From: Halioxenophilus aromaticivorans
GTDB lineage: Bacteria; Pseudomonadota; Gammaproteobacteria; Pseudomonadales; Cellvibrionaceae
Direction of reading: 5' to 3'
DNA length: 64,000 nt
NCBI RefSeq assembly: GCF_042850945.1
Contig: NZ_AP031496.1
Coordinates: 5,704,001 to 5,768,000 of the forward strand
Positions 43,497 to 53,110 of the stretch are shown here, piece after piece; the stretch's first letter is position 1, and each line of letters begins with the position of its first letter. The position numbers and the translations under genes were made by a program. A model generated the notes under the pieces. That model was not told where the DNA came from and searched no databases. It saw only the letters and a list, made by a program, of their open reading frames with translations.

Positions 43497-43758
43497 GGCA
43501 TGTCCCCAAGTTCGTAGTCAAATTACGTTATCGCGCCACTGTAAGGGTTCTTTACCAGTGGGTCTATGGCGCGCGAGCAGAGTCATCCAAAGTGGGCTAT
43601 TTTACTACTGTATCAGTTGGTTTTGTTACTAAGCGGCCTTCGCCGCCGTGCTATATTCCGCACATCTGGCCACGCGTGCGGCGCGTAAACCTACCGCTAA
43701 CGTAGGCCTTGATAACCATCTTGATACTGAGCATCTTGATAAATAAAAGAGAGACGAC

Positions 43759-44727
43759 ATGGCCCTGCCCGAGATACTGAAAAACCGACTCCAGCTACCT
43801 CTGGTGGCTTCACCCATGTTTATCGTTTCCGGCACCGAATTGGTGATTGAGCAGTGCAAGGCCGGCGTGGTCGGGTCTTTCCCATCGCTCAACGCCCGTG
43901 GCGACGGAGAATTTGAACAGTGGCTGCAGCGCATCCAGGCCGCCCTGGCCGAACACGATGCCAGCCACCCTGAGCAACCCGCCGCGCCCTATGCGGTCAA
44001 CCTAATCGTGCACCGTACCAATCATCGCCTAGAGGAAGACCTCGCCATTTGTGTGAAGTATAAGGTGCCCATTGTGATTACCTCGCTGGGCGCGCGCGAA
44101 GATGTTAACCAAGCCATTCACAGCTACGGCGGCATCGTACTGCACGATATTATCAACAACGAGTTTGCCCAAAAAGCGGTATCTAAGGGTGCGGATGGCA
44201 TTATTGCGGTGGCCGCAGGCGCTGGTGGGCATGCCGGTACCTTATCGCCCATCGCTTTGGTGCAAGAGATTCGCACCTGGTTTGATGGCCCGCTGCTGCT
44301 CTCTGGCTGCATGTCTACCGGTGCCGGTATTCTTAGCGCACTGGCCATGGGTGCGGATTTGGCGTACATGGGTTCGGCGTTTATCGCCACCGACGAGGCT
44401 AACGCCGTGAGTGATTATAAAACCATGATCACCCAATCCGGCGCCAAGGATATTACTTACACCAGTGCGTTTTCCGGCGTGCACGGCAACTATTTGATTC
44501 CTTCCATTATCAACGCCGGGTTAGACCCAAACAATTTGCCCGAGGGCGACCCGGCGCAATTGGCCAAAATGAGCGACACCAATACGGAAGTAAAAGCCTG
44601 GAAGACCATTTGGGGTTGTGGCCAAGGCATTGGCCCGGTAACCGAAGTGGTACCTGCCAAACAACGCGTGGCCAATTTAATCGCTGAATTTGCCGCGGCT
44701 AAACAGGCGTTAAACGCCAAGCTTTAA
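43759..44727 (+). CDS. NAD(P)H-dependent flavin oxidoreductase / nitronate monooxygenase
   Basis: The 322-aa TIM-barrel flavoprotein shows PLVASPMFIVSGTELVI at the start, the FMN-phosphate motif GADGIIAVAAGAGGHAG, and LAMGADLAYMGSAFIATDEA near residue 200. These features match the nitronate monooxygenase/2-nitropropane dioxygenase family, which oxidises alkyl nitronates with FMN. AGAGAG precedes the ATG. A strong terminator follows, so it is monocistronic. Confidence 0.85.
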   Translation: MALPEILKNRLQLPLVASPMFIVSGTELVIEQCKAGVVGSFPSLNARGDGEFEQWLQRIQAALAEHDASHPEQPAAPYAVNLIVHRTNHRLEEDLAICVKYKVPIVITSLGAREDVNQAIHSYGGIVLHDIINNEFAQKAVSKGADGIIAVAAGAGGHAGTLSPIALVQEIRTWFDGPLLLSGCMSTGAGILSALAMGADLAYMGSAFIATDEANAVSDYKTMITQSGAKDITYTSAFSGVHGNYLIPSIINAGLDPNNLPEGDPAQLAKMSDTNTEVKAWKTIWGCGQGIGPVTEVVPAKQRVANLIAEFAAAKQALNAKL

Positions 44728-44736
44728 ATGTGCAAT

Positions 44737-44765
44737 GGGCCAAGGCAAAAACCTTGGCCCGTTTT
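44737..44765 (+). terminator. Rho-independent terminator
   Basis: GGGCCAAGG (44737-44745) and CCTTGGCCC (44752-44760) form a perfect 9-bp stem, followed by GTTTT. It ends the nitronate monooxygenase-like gene. Confidence 0.9.
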
Positions 44766-44780
44766 GAGTTGCTAGATTTT

Positions 44781-46115
44781 CTACTCCAAAAACGCACCAT
44801 CCTCATACAAAATCGGTATCGCGCCGAAGCCGCTTCTGGAAATACGTAACCCCTGCACAAACACAACATCGCCATCACCGCTTAGGGTAATTGCGATACC
44901 AGTGTTGCGCTCATCCACGGCAACAATATCCACGCCCTGTTCCAATACAATGGTGTCTTCATCGATATTAAAGTCGGCGATGGTGTCGCGCTCTGTAACG
45001 CCGTTGTTAGCCGTACTGCCAAACAAGAAATAATCACCGCCGCCCTCACCGAAAATTCCGTCGGCGCCGGCCAAGCCATCGATGGCGTCCGCATCGTCCG
45101 TACCGAGCAGGCGATCGTTACCAGAGGTGCCTAACACGCTGATTAAACCGTTGCCGGCAACAATGGGTTCGGGGATGGGCTCTGGCTCTGGTGCTGGCGG
45201 CTCTGGCTGAATATCGGTGATGGAAAATGCATCGCTTAAGCGAATAGTTTCATACTGGCCGGTGCTGGTAACGGATGTATTGCGGAAAATTACTCGGTCG
45301 CGGTCACTGCCTTGAAACTGCAACACAAAATTACCGTTGCGTGCCCGAGCAGAAAAAGTGCGCGCACCGTGGTCTATCACCAGCACGTCGCGGCCAGGTT
45401 CAAAATCCAAAATAATATCTCGGTTGCTCACGCCATCATTAACGTCGGCTCCCACCACAAAAAAGTCACCACCGTCGCCACCGGTCATGCGGTCTCGGGC
45501 ACCGCCTTGACTTATAAACACATCCACGCCATCGGTACCCTGCAGACGGTCATTACCATCGGTGCCCAAAATAATATCGTCCTCGGTGGGGGCTGGGTCT
45601 GGCGCAGGTAAGTCCACTTCGGTAAAACCAAAATCAGACCAATTAAGCGCGTGATCAATAGCGTCCACCGCCACCACATCGACCACCTCATCAATGCTTC
45701 TGCCAGCTGCCGCCAGGTCGTCTTCGCTCAGCAAATAATATCGCACGCTCACACCAAAATTTAACACCACGGGGTCGTGCAACCCGCGTACATTTTGCAG
45801 TGGCTGGCCATTGTTAAAAAACACCACCAGCGAACGCTCCGTGGTATTGGCGTTAAAAAACTGAAACGGGTTGGTATTTATCGGATTGGTAGACAGGGCG
45901 ATAACCGCTTCGTCGGCATTATTGCCACGAATTAAATCCGCGTCCAATAACACGCCATCGGCAACACCGCTGTCGGTGAGCTCTGCGCCAAGAAACGATT
46001 GGAAGAAATACTTGCCTCTAAATTCGGTATCACTTTGCGCCTGGGCAGTGGTGGCCAAGCCGCCTATCGCCATGGCCATTGAAATAGCAGCTGCGATTTT
46101 TTTTACGGTTTTCAT
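44781..46115 (-). CDS. Secreted RTX-like calcium-binding protein
   Basis: The 444-aa product has a signal peptide (ISMAMAIGGLATTAQAQ) and an N-terminal domain of unknown type. Two blocks follow with degenerate RTX nonapeptides: GTDGNDRLQGTDGVDVF ... GGARDRMTGGDGGDFF and GTSGNDRLLGTDDADAI ... GAD. Both end in a DFEPGRDVLVID / DFNIDEDTIVL type motif, as in haemolysin-type proteins. They are split by a Pro/Glu-rich linker (PEPPAPEPEPIPEP). The Sec signal is unusual for RTX proteins, which normally use type I secretion. AAAAGG is 7 bases before ATG. Confidence 0.8.
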   Translation of the reverse strand: MKTVKKIAAAISMAMAIGGLATTAQAQSDTEFRGKYFFQSFLGAELTDSGVADGVLLDADLIRGNNADEAVIALSTNPINTNPFQFFNANTTERSLVVFFNNGQPLQNVRGLHDPVVLNFGVSVRYYLLSEDDLAAAGRSIDEVVDVVAVDAIDHALNWSDFGFTEVDLPAPDPAPTEDDIILGTDGNDRLQGTDGVDVFISQGGARDRMTGGDGGDFFVVGADVNDGVSNRDIILDFEPGRDVLVIDHGARTFSARARNGNFVLQFQGSDRDRVIFRNTSVTSTGQYETIRLSDAFSITDIQPEPPAPEPEPIPEPIVAGNGLISVLGTSGNDRLLGTDDADAIDGLAGADGIFGEGGGDYFLFGSTANNGVTERDTIADFNIDEDTIVLEQGVDIVAVDERNTGIAITLSGDGDVVFVQGLRISRSGFGAIPILYEDGAFLE

Positions 46116-46486
46116 AGTATTGCCTTTTAGCCTGTGGGCCAGCGCCCGGGCTATTGTGGGCTGTATTCTGGCGCCGGTAATTAATTAAAGAATCGCTTGC
46201 TCTCTATGGGTTGAGTGCGCACGCAGCTTAAAGCAGGGTTAGGGGCGAGGTTTCCCGAAATTTACACGTAAATGTACATTTGAGTTTGGATTTCTAAATG
46301 AAACCAATAGCAGGCCGCTATGGCATTCGGCTAACGTGGGTAATGCATGGGCCAGCGATTGATATAGACAGGCGTTAAAAAGGGCAGTCAGGCCGTAAAC
46401 CAAACGGCGGCGGGGCGCGTCCTACGGACTCGTGATGAAGCTATACCGATGAAAATTCATTTAACTATCCAACTACCGAGGACTCC
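46116..46486. other. Non-coding gap between divergent genes
   Basis: It holds the promoters of the RTX-like and DUF3192 genes. I see no further element. Confidence 0.4.
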
Positions 46487-46855
46487 ATGTTGTTAAAAAC
46501 ACCACTGGTGGCGATAACCGCAGCCGTTTTACTGCAAGGGTGCATTATTGTGGATGGCGACCACAGTTGGCACGACGACTCAGGCTGGAAGAAGCAACAG
46601 GCCCGAAATGTCGAAAATATTGGCCTGCTGGAACTCAACAGCTCCCGGGCTCAGGTGATGGACATTATGGGCCGGCCGGATTTTACCGAGGCATTTACGC
46701 GCGGCGACAAAGACTTTTACGTACTCTACTACCGCACCCATCGCCACAAATCCGATGGCGAAACCAGCAAGAGTGAAACCACACCATTGGTATTTGAGGA
46801 TGGGCGCTTGATTGGTTGGGGGGATGAAGCCATGCAGTCGGCTATTGTTTATTGA
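46487..46855 (+). CDS. DUF3192 lipoprotein
   Basis: The 122-aa protein has a lipoprotein signal (AAVLLQGC, Cys ~19) and the SmpA/BamE-like DUF3192 domain: LELNSSRAQVMDIMGRPDF, then VLYYRTHRHKSDGETSKSE and TPLVFEDGRLIGWG. GAGGA stands 6 bases before ATG. It is an envelope lipoprotein of unknown role, common in marine gammaproteobacteria. Confidence 0.85.
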   Translation: MLLKTPLVAITAAVLLQGCIIVDGDHSWHDDSGWKKQQARNVENIGLLELNSSRAQVMDIMGRPDFTEAFTRGDKDFYVLYYRTHRHKSDGETSKSETTPLVFEDGRLIGWGDEAMQSAIVY

Positions 46856-47058
46856 CGGCAAGAGTTGTCTTTCCAGCCCCACGTTCGACACCGGAGTTAT
46901 TAACCGATAATAGTGACTCGGCTGTTCGTATATTAGCACCTTACTTGCAAAATCAATATAATAGACGACAATTGTGGTTGGCTAATCGCCTGGGAGGGGC
47001 TTGCCTGGGATCATCCCAAACAAGTCCGATCATAAAAATCATAGATAGGGATTATTAA

Positions 47059-47634
47059 ATGAACTTTCGCCCCGCTGCCATCATCTCATTGTCGTTTATG
47101 CTTTTTGGTCTATTGAGTGGGTGCGCCACCCAAGTTACAGAAACCCCCGCTAAACCAATGCGTTCTTCCGTACCCTTTAGCGAGTTTGAAAACGTCGTTT
47201 TAGTTGAGGCGGAGCTAGCACCACCCTATACCGGCCAAGGCGCCAATGAGAAGGCCGCTAAAAAAATTAACGAAGTACTGCTGGCCCAAGTAACACAGCA
47301 GTTGAATAATGTTAAGGCTGTGTCACTGGCTGATTTTGCATCGAACAGTTACGACAAAACCAGCACCCCCAAAACAACGTTAATCATCAAACCACTGATT
47401 AAACAAATCAAATTTATTGGTGGCGCGGCACGTTTCTGGGGAGGCGCCATGGCGGGTAGCTCTGTAGTCGTAATGGATACTATCTTTATTGATGCGGCCA
47501 CCGGCGAACAGATAGGCGTCTATGGCAATTATCGCAAGGCCGGTGCCTACACGGATGCCTTTGGGATCCAATCAAACGTTATGTTACACAATGCTGCTGA
47601 AGACGTAGGCATGTATATTTCCGCCAATCTTTAG
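47059..47634 (+). CDS. Lipoprotein, DUF4410-like
   Basis: The 191-aa protein has a lipoprotein signal (FMLFGLLSGCAT, Cys ~21). The mature part starts FSEFENVVLVEAEL and includes a Gly/Ala segment (FIGGAARFWGGAMAGSS) followed by DTIFIDAATGEQIG, as in DUF4410-type lipoproteins. AGGGA precedes the ATG. A clear terminator follows. The role is unknown. Confidence 0.7.
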   Translation: MNFRPAAIISLSFMLFGLLSGCATQVTETPAKPMRSSVPFSEFENVVLVEAELAPPYTGQGANEKAAKKINEVLLAQVTQQLNNVKAVSLADFASNSYDKTSTPKTTLIIKPLIKQIKFIGGAARFWGGAMAGSSVVVMDTIFIDAATGEQIGVYGNYRKAGAYTDAFGIQSNVMLHNAAEDVGMYISANL

Positions 47635-47648
47635 GCTCTGCCCCAACA

Positions 47649-47679
47649 ACAGCCAATATCACTCTACGGTATTGGCTGT
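47649..47679 (+). terminator. Rho-independent terminator
   Basis: ACAGCCAATA (47649-47658) and TATTGGCTGT (47670-47679) form a perfect 10-bp stem, followed by CTTTCTT. Confidence 0.85.
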
Positions 47680-47753
47680 CTTTCTTCCTCCATATTGCCT
47701 TTCCTTTCGTGGTCGTTTTTAATCTCTGTTCTAGATAACGTGAGTACACCAGG

Positions 47754-48191
47754 ATGGATAGTTTCTTACAAGCCGCCTTAGATGAAGCCCGGGCCGGATT
47801 GGCCGAGGGCGGAATCCCAATTGGGTCCGTGCTGGTTTTAGATGGCAGGATAATTGGCCGCGGCCATAATCGCAGAATTCAACAGGGCAGTGCGGTATTG
47901 CACGCGGAGATGGACTGCTTTGAAAACGCCGGCAGGCTTAGTGCTGCACAATATCAACGCTGTATTCTTTACTCCACTCTGTCACCCTGCGACATGTGCA
48001 GCGGCGCGTCACTTCTCTACAAGATCCCTAAAATCATCGTTGGCGATAACGTCAACTTTACGGGGCCAGAAGATTACATCCGCAGCCGAGGCATAGACGT
48101 AGTGGTTATTAACGATGCCGAATGCATCGCTTTAATGAGCGATTTTATCCAGTACAATGCCGCACTCTGGCACGAGGATATCGGAGAATAA
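47754..48191 (+). CDS. Nucleoside/cytosine deaminase (yeast Fcy1-like)
   Basis: The 145-aa cytoplasmic zinc enzyme shows HAE (His50, Glu52) and SPCDMC (Cys79, Cys82), the zinc ligands and proton shuttle of the cytidine-deaminase superfamily. GRGHNRRIQQGSAVLHAEMD and DFIQYNAALWHEDIGE at the C-terminus are closest to fungal-type cytosine deaminase. It should convert cytosine to uracil and feed pyrimidine salvage. The length is normal. Confidence 0.85.
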   Translation: MDSFLQAALDEARAGLAEGGIPIGSVLVLDGRIIGRGHNRRIQQGSAVLHAEMDCFENAGRLSAAQYQRCILYSTLSPCDMCSGASLLYKIPKIIVGDNVNFTGPEDYIRSRGIDVVVINDAECIALMSDFIQYNAALWHEDIGE

Positions 48192-48284
48192 TAGCCAGCA
48201 TTCGGCCGGTTTGACTTGCATCACGTTGACTGTGCATTAAACACGTATCATTCGAGTTTCTACATACCACACAGTGAGCGCCTG

Positions 48285-48572
48285 ATGGACCAATACAAAA
48301 AAATGGCCGGCACAGCGGCGGTGTTTATTTTGGCCAACAAGCACGCTAATTCGCCGGTGGAGCGGGACGGTTTTCAGTGGAGCGCGCAGGAACTGCACCT
48401 CGACCAGCTGCCTGCGTCCCTCAACCGAGAGCAGGCTATCGCAACCAGCCTCGCCTTAGAGGGCTTAGAATCCTACAATCCACCGGCCCACGGCGATGTA
48501 CGCTTTGTAACGGCGCTGAATGCTGACTTTGCCTATATAGATTCGACTAAGGGCTGGGTGGAACTGGACTAG
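48285..48572 (+). CDS. Hypothetical protein, 95 aa
   Basis: ATG 48285 is chosen; an open frame reaches back to a TTG at 48216 without signal. The soluble protein has no recognised motif (ends YIDSTKGWVELD). It lies 93 bases behind the deaminase on the same strand and may share its transcript. Confidence 0.5.
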   Translation: MDQYKKMAGTAAVFILANKHANSPVERDGFQWSAQELHLDQLPASLNREQAIATSLALEGLESYNPPAHGDVRFVTALNADFAYIDSTKGWVELD

Positions 48573-48775
48573 GGTCTGTTTTCAACAATACAGGTTTCTG
48601 TTGGTTTACCAGCGTGGCACAGGGAATAACCAAGCAATTTAACGGTTTAACTCATTCAATTTACAGGCAACAAAATACGGTTTCTATCGTACCACCGCGC
48701 TAGAGCACGGATTTTCCACGCTATATAAGCGCTATCAGCCACCGCTTTGCATTGCTATTGATTTAGGGAAGCCAC

Positions 48776-49219
48776 GTGTTTGGAGTATTGTTACTGACGC
48801 ACATATTAGCCGCCACCATTTGGACCGGTGGCCATATTATATTGGCGACCTTAATTTTACCCAAAGCCCTGAAGCAAAAATCGCCCGCGATCTTACTCGA
48901 ATTTGAAGCTGGCTTTGAACGAGTCGGTATGCCTTCTTTGCTCATTCAAATTGCCACGGGATTAGCCATGGCCCATCGAGTACAACCCGATGTTACTCAG
49001 TGGTTCAACCTATCAAACCCATTAGCCCACCCGATTTTAGCCAAAATCATTTTGCTTACGTTCACTGTAATGTTCGCACTCCATGCCCGCTTCAGAGTCA
49101 TTCCCCACTTATCACCCAGCACACTGCCTGTTATGGCTTGGCACATAGTTCCGGTAACGGTGATTTCTGTGTTGTTTGTGGCAGTTGGGGTTTCGTTTCG
49201 TACCGGCTGGCTTTATTAA
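48776..49219 (+). CDS. CopD-like membrane protein
   Basis: The 147-aa protein has four TM helices. HILAATIWTGGHI near the start, HPILAKIILL in the third helix and the late AWHIVPVTVISV carry conserved membrane histidines as in the CopD/DUF2269-type family, associated with copper or haem handling. It starts at a GTG. A role in copper uptake is possible but not shown. Confidence 0.65.
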   Translation: MFGVLLLTHILAATIWTGGHIILATLILPKALKQKSPAILLEFEAGFERVGMPSLLIQIATGLAMAHRVQPDVTQWFNLSNPLAHPILAKIILLTFTVMFALHARFRVIPHLSPSTLPVMAWHIVPVTVISVLFVAVGVSFRTGWLY

Positions 49220-49479
49220 TTCGTTTTCGCCTCACCCTGCTCCTTCACACTTCAACGATATGGGTAACCGACAGAAGCTGCAATTGCAGTGAATGCGCGT
49301 GTTAATTAAGTTGCGTGGTTACCTACGGATTTAGTTTCTCGCCTTGGTATTGAAAAGTTAAATCGCCCACAGTGTGTGTAATAATGATTTGATGTGATCG
49401 CCTATTGTTGTGCAGTGCGTGTTGTGTAGCGGGGATCGCTTCAACGGTAATAAAGCCAGAGGTTATCAAGGAACTCAAG

Positions 49480-52152
49480 ATGGCCATTGTTAATACAAAG
49501 TTATTTGCACCCAGGGCCAGTGTATCGGCGGTTGAGCGACCAGCGCTGGAAGCTGAACTAAACCGAGGATTAAACCTACCGTTTACCCTGGTATGCGCCC
49601 CGGCGGGCTTTGGTAAAAGCCAACTGCTTAGCACCTGGGCCCAGAGCGGCGCGTTGCAATTCGGCTGGCTACAGTTAGAAGCCAGCGACAGCGACCCCAT
49701 TCGATTACTGCACTACCTCACCGCGGCTTTGCGCAGGGCACAGCCCGCTTCCATGACCACCACCTGGGGCTTATTGGAATCCGCCCAGAGCGGTACACAG
49801 GACGCAATTTCCCTATCTTTTTTAAACGACGCCTGCGATTTGCAAAGCGACCTAGCGCTGGTGTTGGACGACTTCCACACTCTGGATGACCCTGCCTGCG
49901 ATGCGTTAATCGCCCAATTAATTGACTACGCGCCACCGCAATTGCATTGGTACATTGCCAGCCGCGAAGACCCCAACCTGCCACTGGCCAAGTGGCGCGC
50001 CGATGGCCATTTGGTTGAAGTGCGGGCCAATGATTTGATGTTTTCCGAGGCCGAGGCAGAAATCTTTTTCCGCCAATGCATGGGCTTGGCGCTACCCAGC
50101 GAAGCAAGCCAGGCGCTGTGCCGTCGCACCGAAGGCTGGGTTGCCGCACTGCAACTGGCGGGTTTATCACTTAAAAATAAAACCGACATCCAATCGCAGG
50201 TGGCCGCGTTTACCGGCTCTAACCGATTTGTGACCGATTATTTGATGACGGAGGTTTTGGCCAACCTGCCCAGCAGCACCAAAGCATTTATTGCCAGCAC
50301 GGTGTATTTACCGCGATTTACCGTCGAATTGTGCAGTGCGGTGCTGGGCCATGAGGTGCCGCACCAATTGCTGCAGGAGTTAGAGCAAAACAACGGTTTT
50401 GTCATCGCTCTGGACGACCAACGCCACTGGTATCGCTATCACCACCTGTTTGCCGATGTCGTCGCCAATCAACACAGCCAATTGGGCTTAGATAAACACA
50501 CCGTACTAGAGCGAGCCGCCCATTGGTTCCACCAAAACCAATTACCCCTAGAGGCTATTACCACGGCTCTGGCTTGCCACAGCCCAACGCTGTTGGCCGA
50601 TCTGATAGAGCTCAATTGGCCGCAACTGCGCAGCCATCACAGTGAGGCGGATTTTTTATTGTGGATGCAACAACTGCCACAAAACGAGATTGAGCAGCGG
50701 CCGGTATTAGCGGCCCTTTACGGCCTGGCGTTGTTATCGGAAAACTTCCCTCTGGGCCAACAGTATTTGGCCGTGGCCGATGATGGCACCGCCAACCCAG
50801 TCATTGTTAACCCCACCGCACAGCAATCCGTGGCCGGTATTGTGGCCATTGGCCAGGCTTACATCAGTGGTGCCCAGGGCGATTTTGTGGCCACCATTGA
50901 ACACACAGAAACTGCCATCGCCTGCTTGCCGCAACAAGATCACGTTTGGCAGGGGGCAGCCCGTGCCATGCGCGGTATTCAGTATTGGTGTACCGGCCAG
51001 CTGGTCGATGCCGTGGCGACCTTGCGCCTGGCGTGCAAACACATGCTGGCCTCGGATGACGCCAGCGCGCAAATCTCCACCCGTTTTTTGTTGGCCTCTT
51101 GCCTGCGCACCCAAGGCCGACTCAACGAAGCCACGCAAGAAGTCAGTATTGGCTTGGCCCAACTGCAAAAGCTAAACGGTGTGTTTCCCCAGGGCAGCGT
51201 CGACTTGATGGTGTTGCGGGCGGAATGCCATATTGAGGCCAATGAATTGGATGCAGCAAGACAACTGCTGGAGCACGCCGAAAACCTGGGGTCAGCGGCG
51301 CAACTGGCCGAGAGCAGGCATCGCCTACCCATCGCCCGGGCCAGCCTCGCCCTTGCACAGGGCAATTATTCGGCAGCCATGGCCGAACTGAATCTGGCAG
51401 AGAACATAAAAAGCCACTCGCCGGTTATTGAATTCACCCCCATACCGGCACTCAAGGCACTGTTTGCACTGGCCCAAGGTAAGCTTACCGATGCCGAAGA
51501 TTGGGCCGAAGCGCAATTAGCCGCAGTTGATTCGCTTAGCCCGCAAGACATCACCCAAGAGAGCGCCAGCAAACAGTGGGTAGTGGCGGTGTATTGTTTG
51601 CGGGTGGCCGGCGCTACAAGCAGCGGCCAAAATAACCAGCATTATTTAGCCACCGCCGAATCGCTGCTGGCCGCACTGACGCCCTGGTCCGAGCAACTGG
51701 GCAGCCACGAATTCTCCATTGACATAGCCCTGGCAAACGCCGAGCTTGCCTGGTTACAACAGCACAAAAAAGCGGCACTACAGCAATTAGAACGAGCCCT
51801 GTTTCTGGCCCAGGAGTACGGCTACCTGCGCGCACTATTATCAAGCCCGGTGGTGGTAAAGCTGTGGCCAGACGTCAATACCGGCCAACTGCAAGCCATC
51901 CACAATAAGCTCAGCGCCTTACTGTTTAGCCCCGTCGCCAGCGCGCCGGCTTTAGCCGAGCCCCTGAGCGATCGTGAACTGGACGTGTTACGCCAATTGG
52001 ACAGCGCCCTAACCGGACCAGAAATCGCCGATACATTGTTTATTTCCCTCAATACTTTCCGCACCCACAGCAAAAATATCTACTGCAAATTGGGCGTCAA
52101 CAGCCGCCGCTCAGCCGTTGCCGCAGCTCAAGCTTTAGGGTTGCTAAGTTAA
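49480..52152 (+). CDS. MalT-type LuxR transcriptional activator
   Basis: ATG 49480 has AAGGAA 7 bases upstream; an open frame extends to 49405. The 890-aa protein is a STAND ATPase: Walker A near residues 41-49 (APAGFGKSQ), Walker B LALVLDDFHTLDD, then winged helix, a long TPR-like helical sensor (residues ~370-790) and a C-terminal LuxR HTH (LSDRELDVLRQLDSALTGPE ... KNIYCKLGVNSRRSA). Like MalT it should bind an inducer and ATP, oligomerise and activate transcription. A GATGTGAT half-site lies 82 bases upstream, and a perfect palindrome of the same core follows the gene. Confidence 0.85.
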   Translation: MAIVNTKLFAPRASVSAVERPALEAELNRGLNLPFTLVCAPAGFGKSQLLSTWAQSGALQFGWLQLEASDSDPIRLLHYLTAALRRAQPASMTTTWGLLESAQSGTQDAISLSFLNDACDLQSDLALVLDDFHTLDDPACDALIAQLIDYAPPQLHWYIASREDPNLPLAKWRADGHLVEVRANDLMFSEAEAEIFFRQCMGLALPSEASQALCRRTEGWVAALQLAGLSLKNKTDIQSQVAAFTGSNRFVTDYLMTEVLANLPSSTKAFIASTVYLPRFTVELCSAVLGHEVPHQLLQELEQNNGFVIALDDQRHWYRYHHLFADVVANQHSQLGLDKHTVLERAAHWFHQNQLPLEAITTALACHSPTLLADLIELNWPQLRSHHSEADFLLWMQQLPQNEIEQRPVLAALYGLALLSENFPLGQQYLAVADDGTANPVIVNPTAQQSVAGIVAIGQAYISGAQGDFVATIEHTETAIACLPQQDHVWQGAARAMRGIQYWCTGQLVDAVATLRLACKHMLASDDASAQISTRFLLASCLRTQGRLNEATQEVSIGLAQLQKLNGVFPQGSVDLMVLRAECHIEANELDAARQLLEHAENLGSAAQLAESRHRLPIARASLALAQGNYSAAMAELNLAENIKSHSPVIEFTPIPALKALFALAQGKLTDAEDWAEAQLAAVDSLSPQDITQESASKQWVVAVYCLRVAGATSSGQNNQHYLATAESLLAALTPWSEQLGSHEFSIDIALANAELAWLQQHKKAALQQLERALFLAQEYGYLRALLSSPVVVKLWPDVNTGQLQAIHNKLSALLFSPVASAPALAEPLSDRELDVLRQLDSALTGPEIADTLFISLNTFRTHSKNIYCKLGVNSRRSAVAAAQALGLLS

Positions 52153-52219
52153 TACCCCCAAGTTATTTCCCCGCACGCCGGCCTCGACGGCTTCCTATAA
52201 AAAACTAATCACCATCAAA

Positions 52220-52237
52220 ATCACATCATGATGTGAT
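52220..52237. promoter_or_regulatory. Perfect 18-bp palindrome, candidate operator
   Basis: ATCACATCATGATGTGAT is its own reverse complement. It stands 59 bases before the outer-membrane barrel gene and behind the MalT-like gene. The half GATGTGAT recurs at 49391-49398 before that regulator. Probable binding site of a regulator acting on the barrel gene. Confidence 0.6.
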
Positions 52238-52295
52238 GTGGTGAGCCGGCCGGATTTCTACCATAGCCTCATTCAAAACAACACGAGGCAAGGTT

Positions 52296-52871
52296 ATGAA
52301 ATCTCACACAGCATTGATCACAACATCCGTTTTAGCCGCGGCTTTAATTGCCGCATCTGCCGGCGCCCAGGCCGAACAACGTCCGGTGCAAAGCCGATTG
52401 TTTTTGGGCACCAACAGTTTGGACTCCGACTGGGGCGTGCACGATGAGCAGGGCGTTATTGGGGTTATTACCGACATTAAAGCCAACAATTGGCCGGTGG
52501 CCATCGCCGCCGATGTGTTTGGGGCCGGTAACGAACACAAGCGCAGCGGCAACAAAAGCGAAGCCTATGTGGCCAGCGCACATTTAGGGCTACGGCTTAA
52601 GTGCGACGACCAAAGCAGCTGGCTACGCCCCTATGTGGGAGCCGGTATCGCCCTGGCCGAGGCCGAAACCAAACCCAATACCGATAACGACGGTGGCATT
52701 GGTTATTGGGTAGGCATTGGTGCGGATATTCCCTTGGGCGAGCGGTTATCCATAGGCGCGGATTTGCGCTATTGGGACGTTGACGTGGAGGTATCCAATT
52801 CTGCCTTAGAGGCTAGCAGTCTCAACGCCGGTGGCTCTCAGTTTGGCCTCACCTTGGGCTACTCATGGTAA
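52296..52871 (+). CDS. Outer-membrane beta-barrel protein, 191 aa
   Basis: Signal peptide (SVLAAALIAASAGAQAEQ) followed by alternating strands of an eight-strand barrel of the OmpA-transmembrane type: YVASAHLGLRLK, RPYVGAGIALAEAE, GIGYWVGIGADIPLG and the terminal QFGLTLGYSW with C-terminal aromatic. AGGCAAGG precedes the ATG. Preceded by the palindrome at 52220-52237, so probably regulated by the MalT-like protein. The next gene overlaps the stop. Confidence 0.8.
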   Translation: MKSHTALITTSVLAAALIAASAGAQAEQRPVQSRLFLGTNSLDSDWGVHDEQGVIGVITDIKANNWPVAIAADVFGAGNEHKRSGNKSEAYVASAHLGLRLKCDDQSSWLRPYVGAGIALAEAETKPNTDNDGGIGYWVGIGADIPLGERLSIGADLRYWDVDVEVSNSALEASSLNAGGSQFGLTLGYSW

Positions 52872-53077
52872 GCCAACCGCTACAGGTGGAATTAATTTTT
52901 AACGCCCAACTGGCGGCCCACTGTCAGGGCTTATTGGCTGGGTTTGTTTGGACCTACCACGGTCAACAAACCCGAGCCCAAGGCAGTGTAGCCGACCAAG
53001 CAGCGCTGTTTGGCGTTTTAAAACTGATCCGCGATTTACATTTACCCTTGGTGGCGTTTCGAGTGCTCAACCAGTAG
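52865..53077 (+). CDS. Small hypothetical protein, 70 aa
   Basis: It starts inside the stop region of the barrel gene (7-base overlap), so translation is coupled. Its C-terminal half DQAALFGVLKLIRDLHLPLV is a pattern I associate with many small uncharacterised proteins that accompany regulators, which supports it being real. No TM segment. Function unknown. Confidence 0.6.
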   Translation: MVSQPLQVELIFNAQLAAHCQGLLAGFVWTYHGQQTRAQGSVADQAALFGVLKLIRDLHLPLVAFRVLNQ

Positions 53078-53110
53078 CCCGTCGCCACCGGTTCACATAA
53101 GGCAAACACA

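Noticed and set aside
50734..51168. 144-codon minus-strand frame
   Set aside because: Shadow of the MalT-like helical repeat region.
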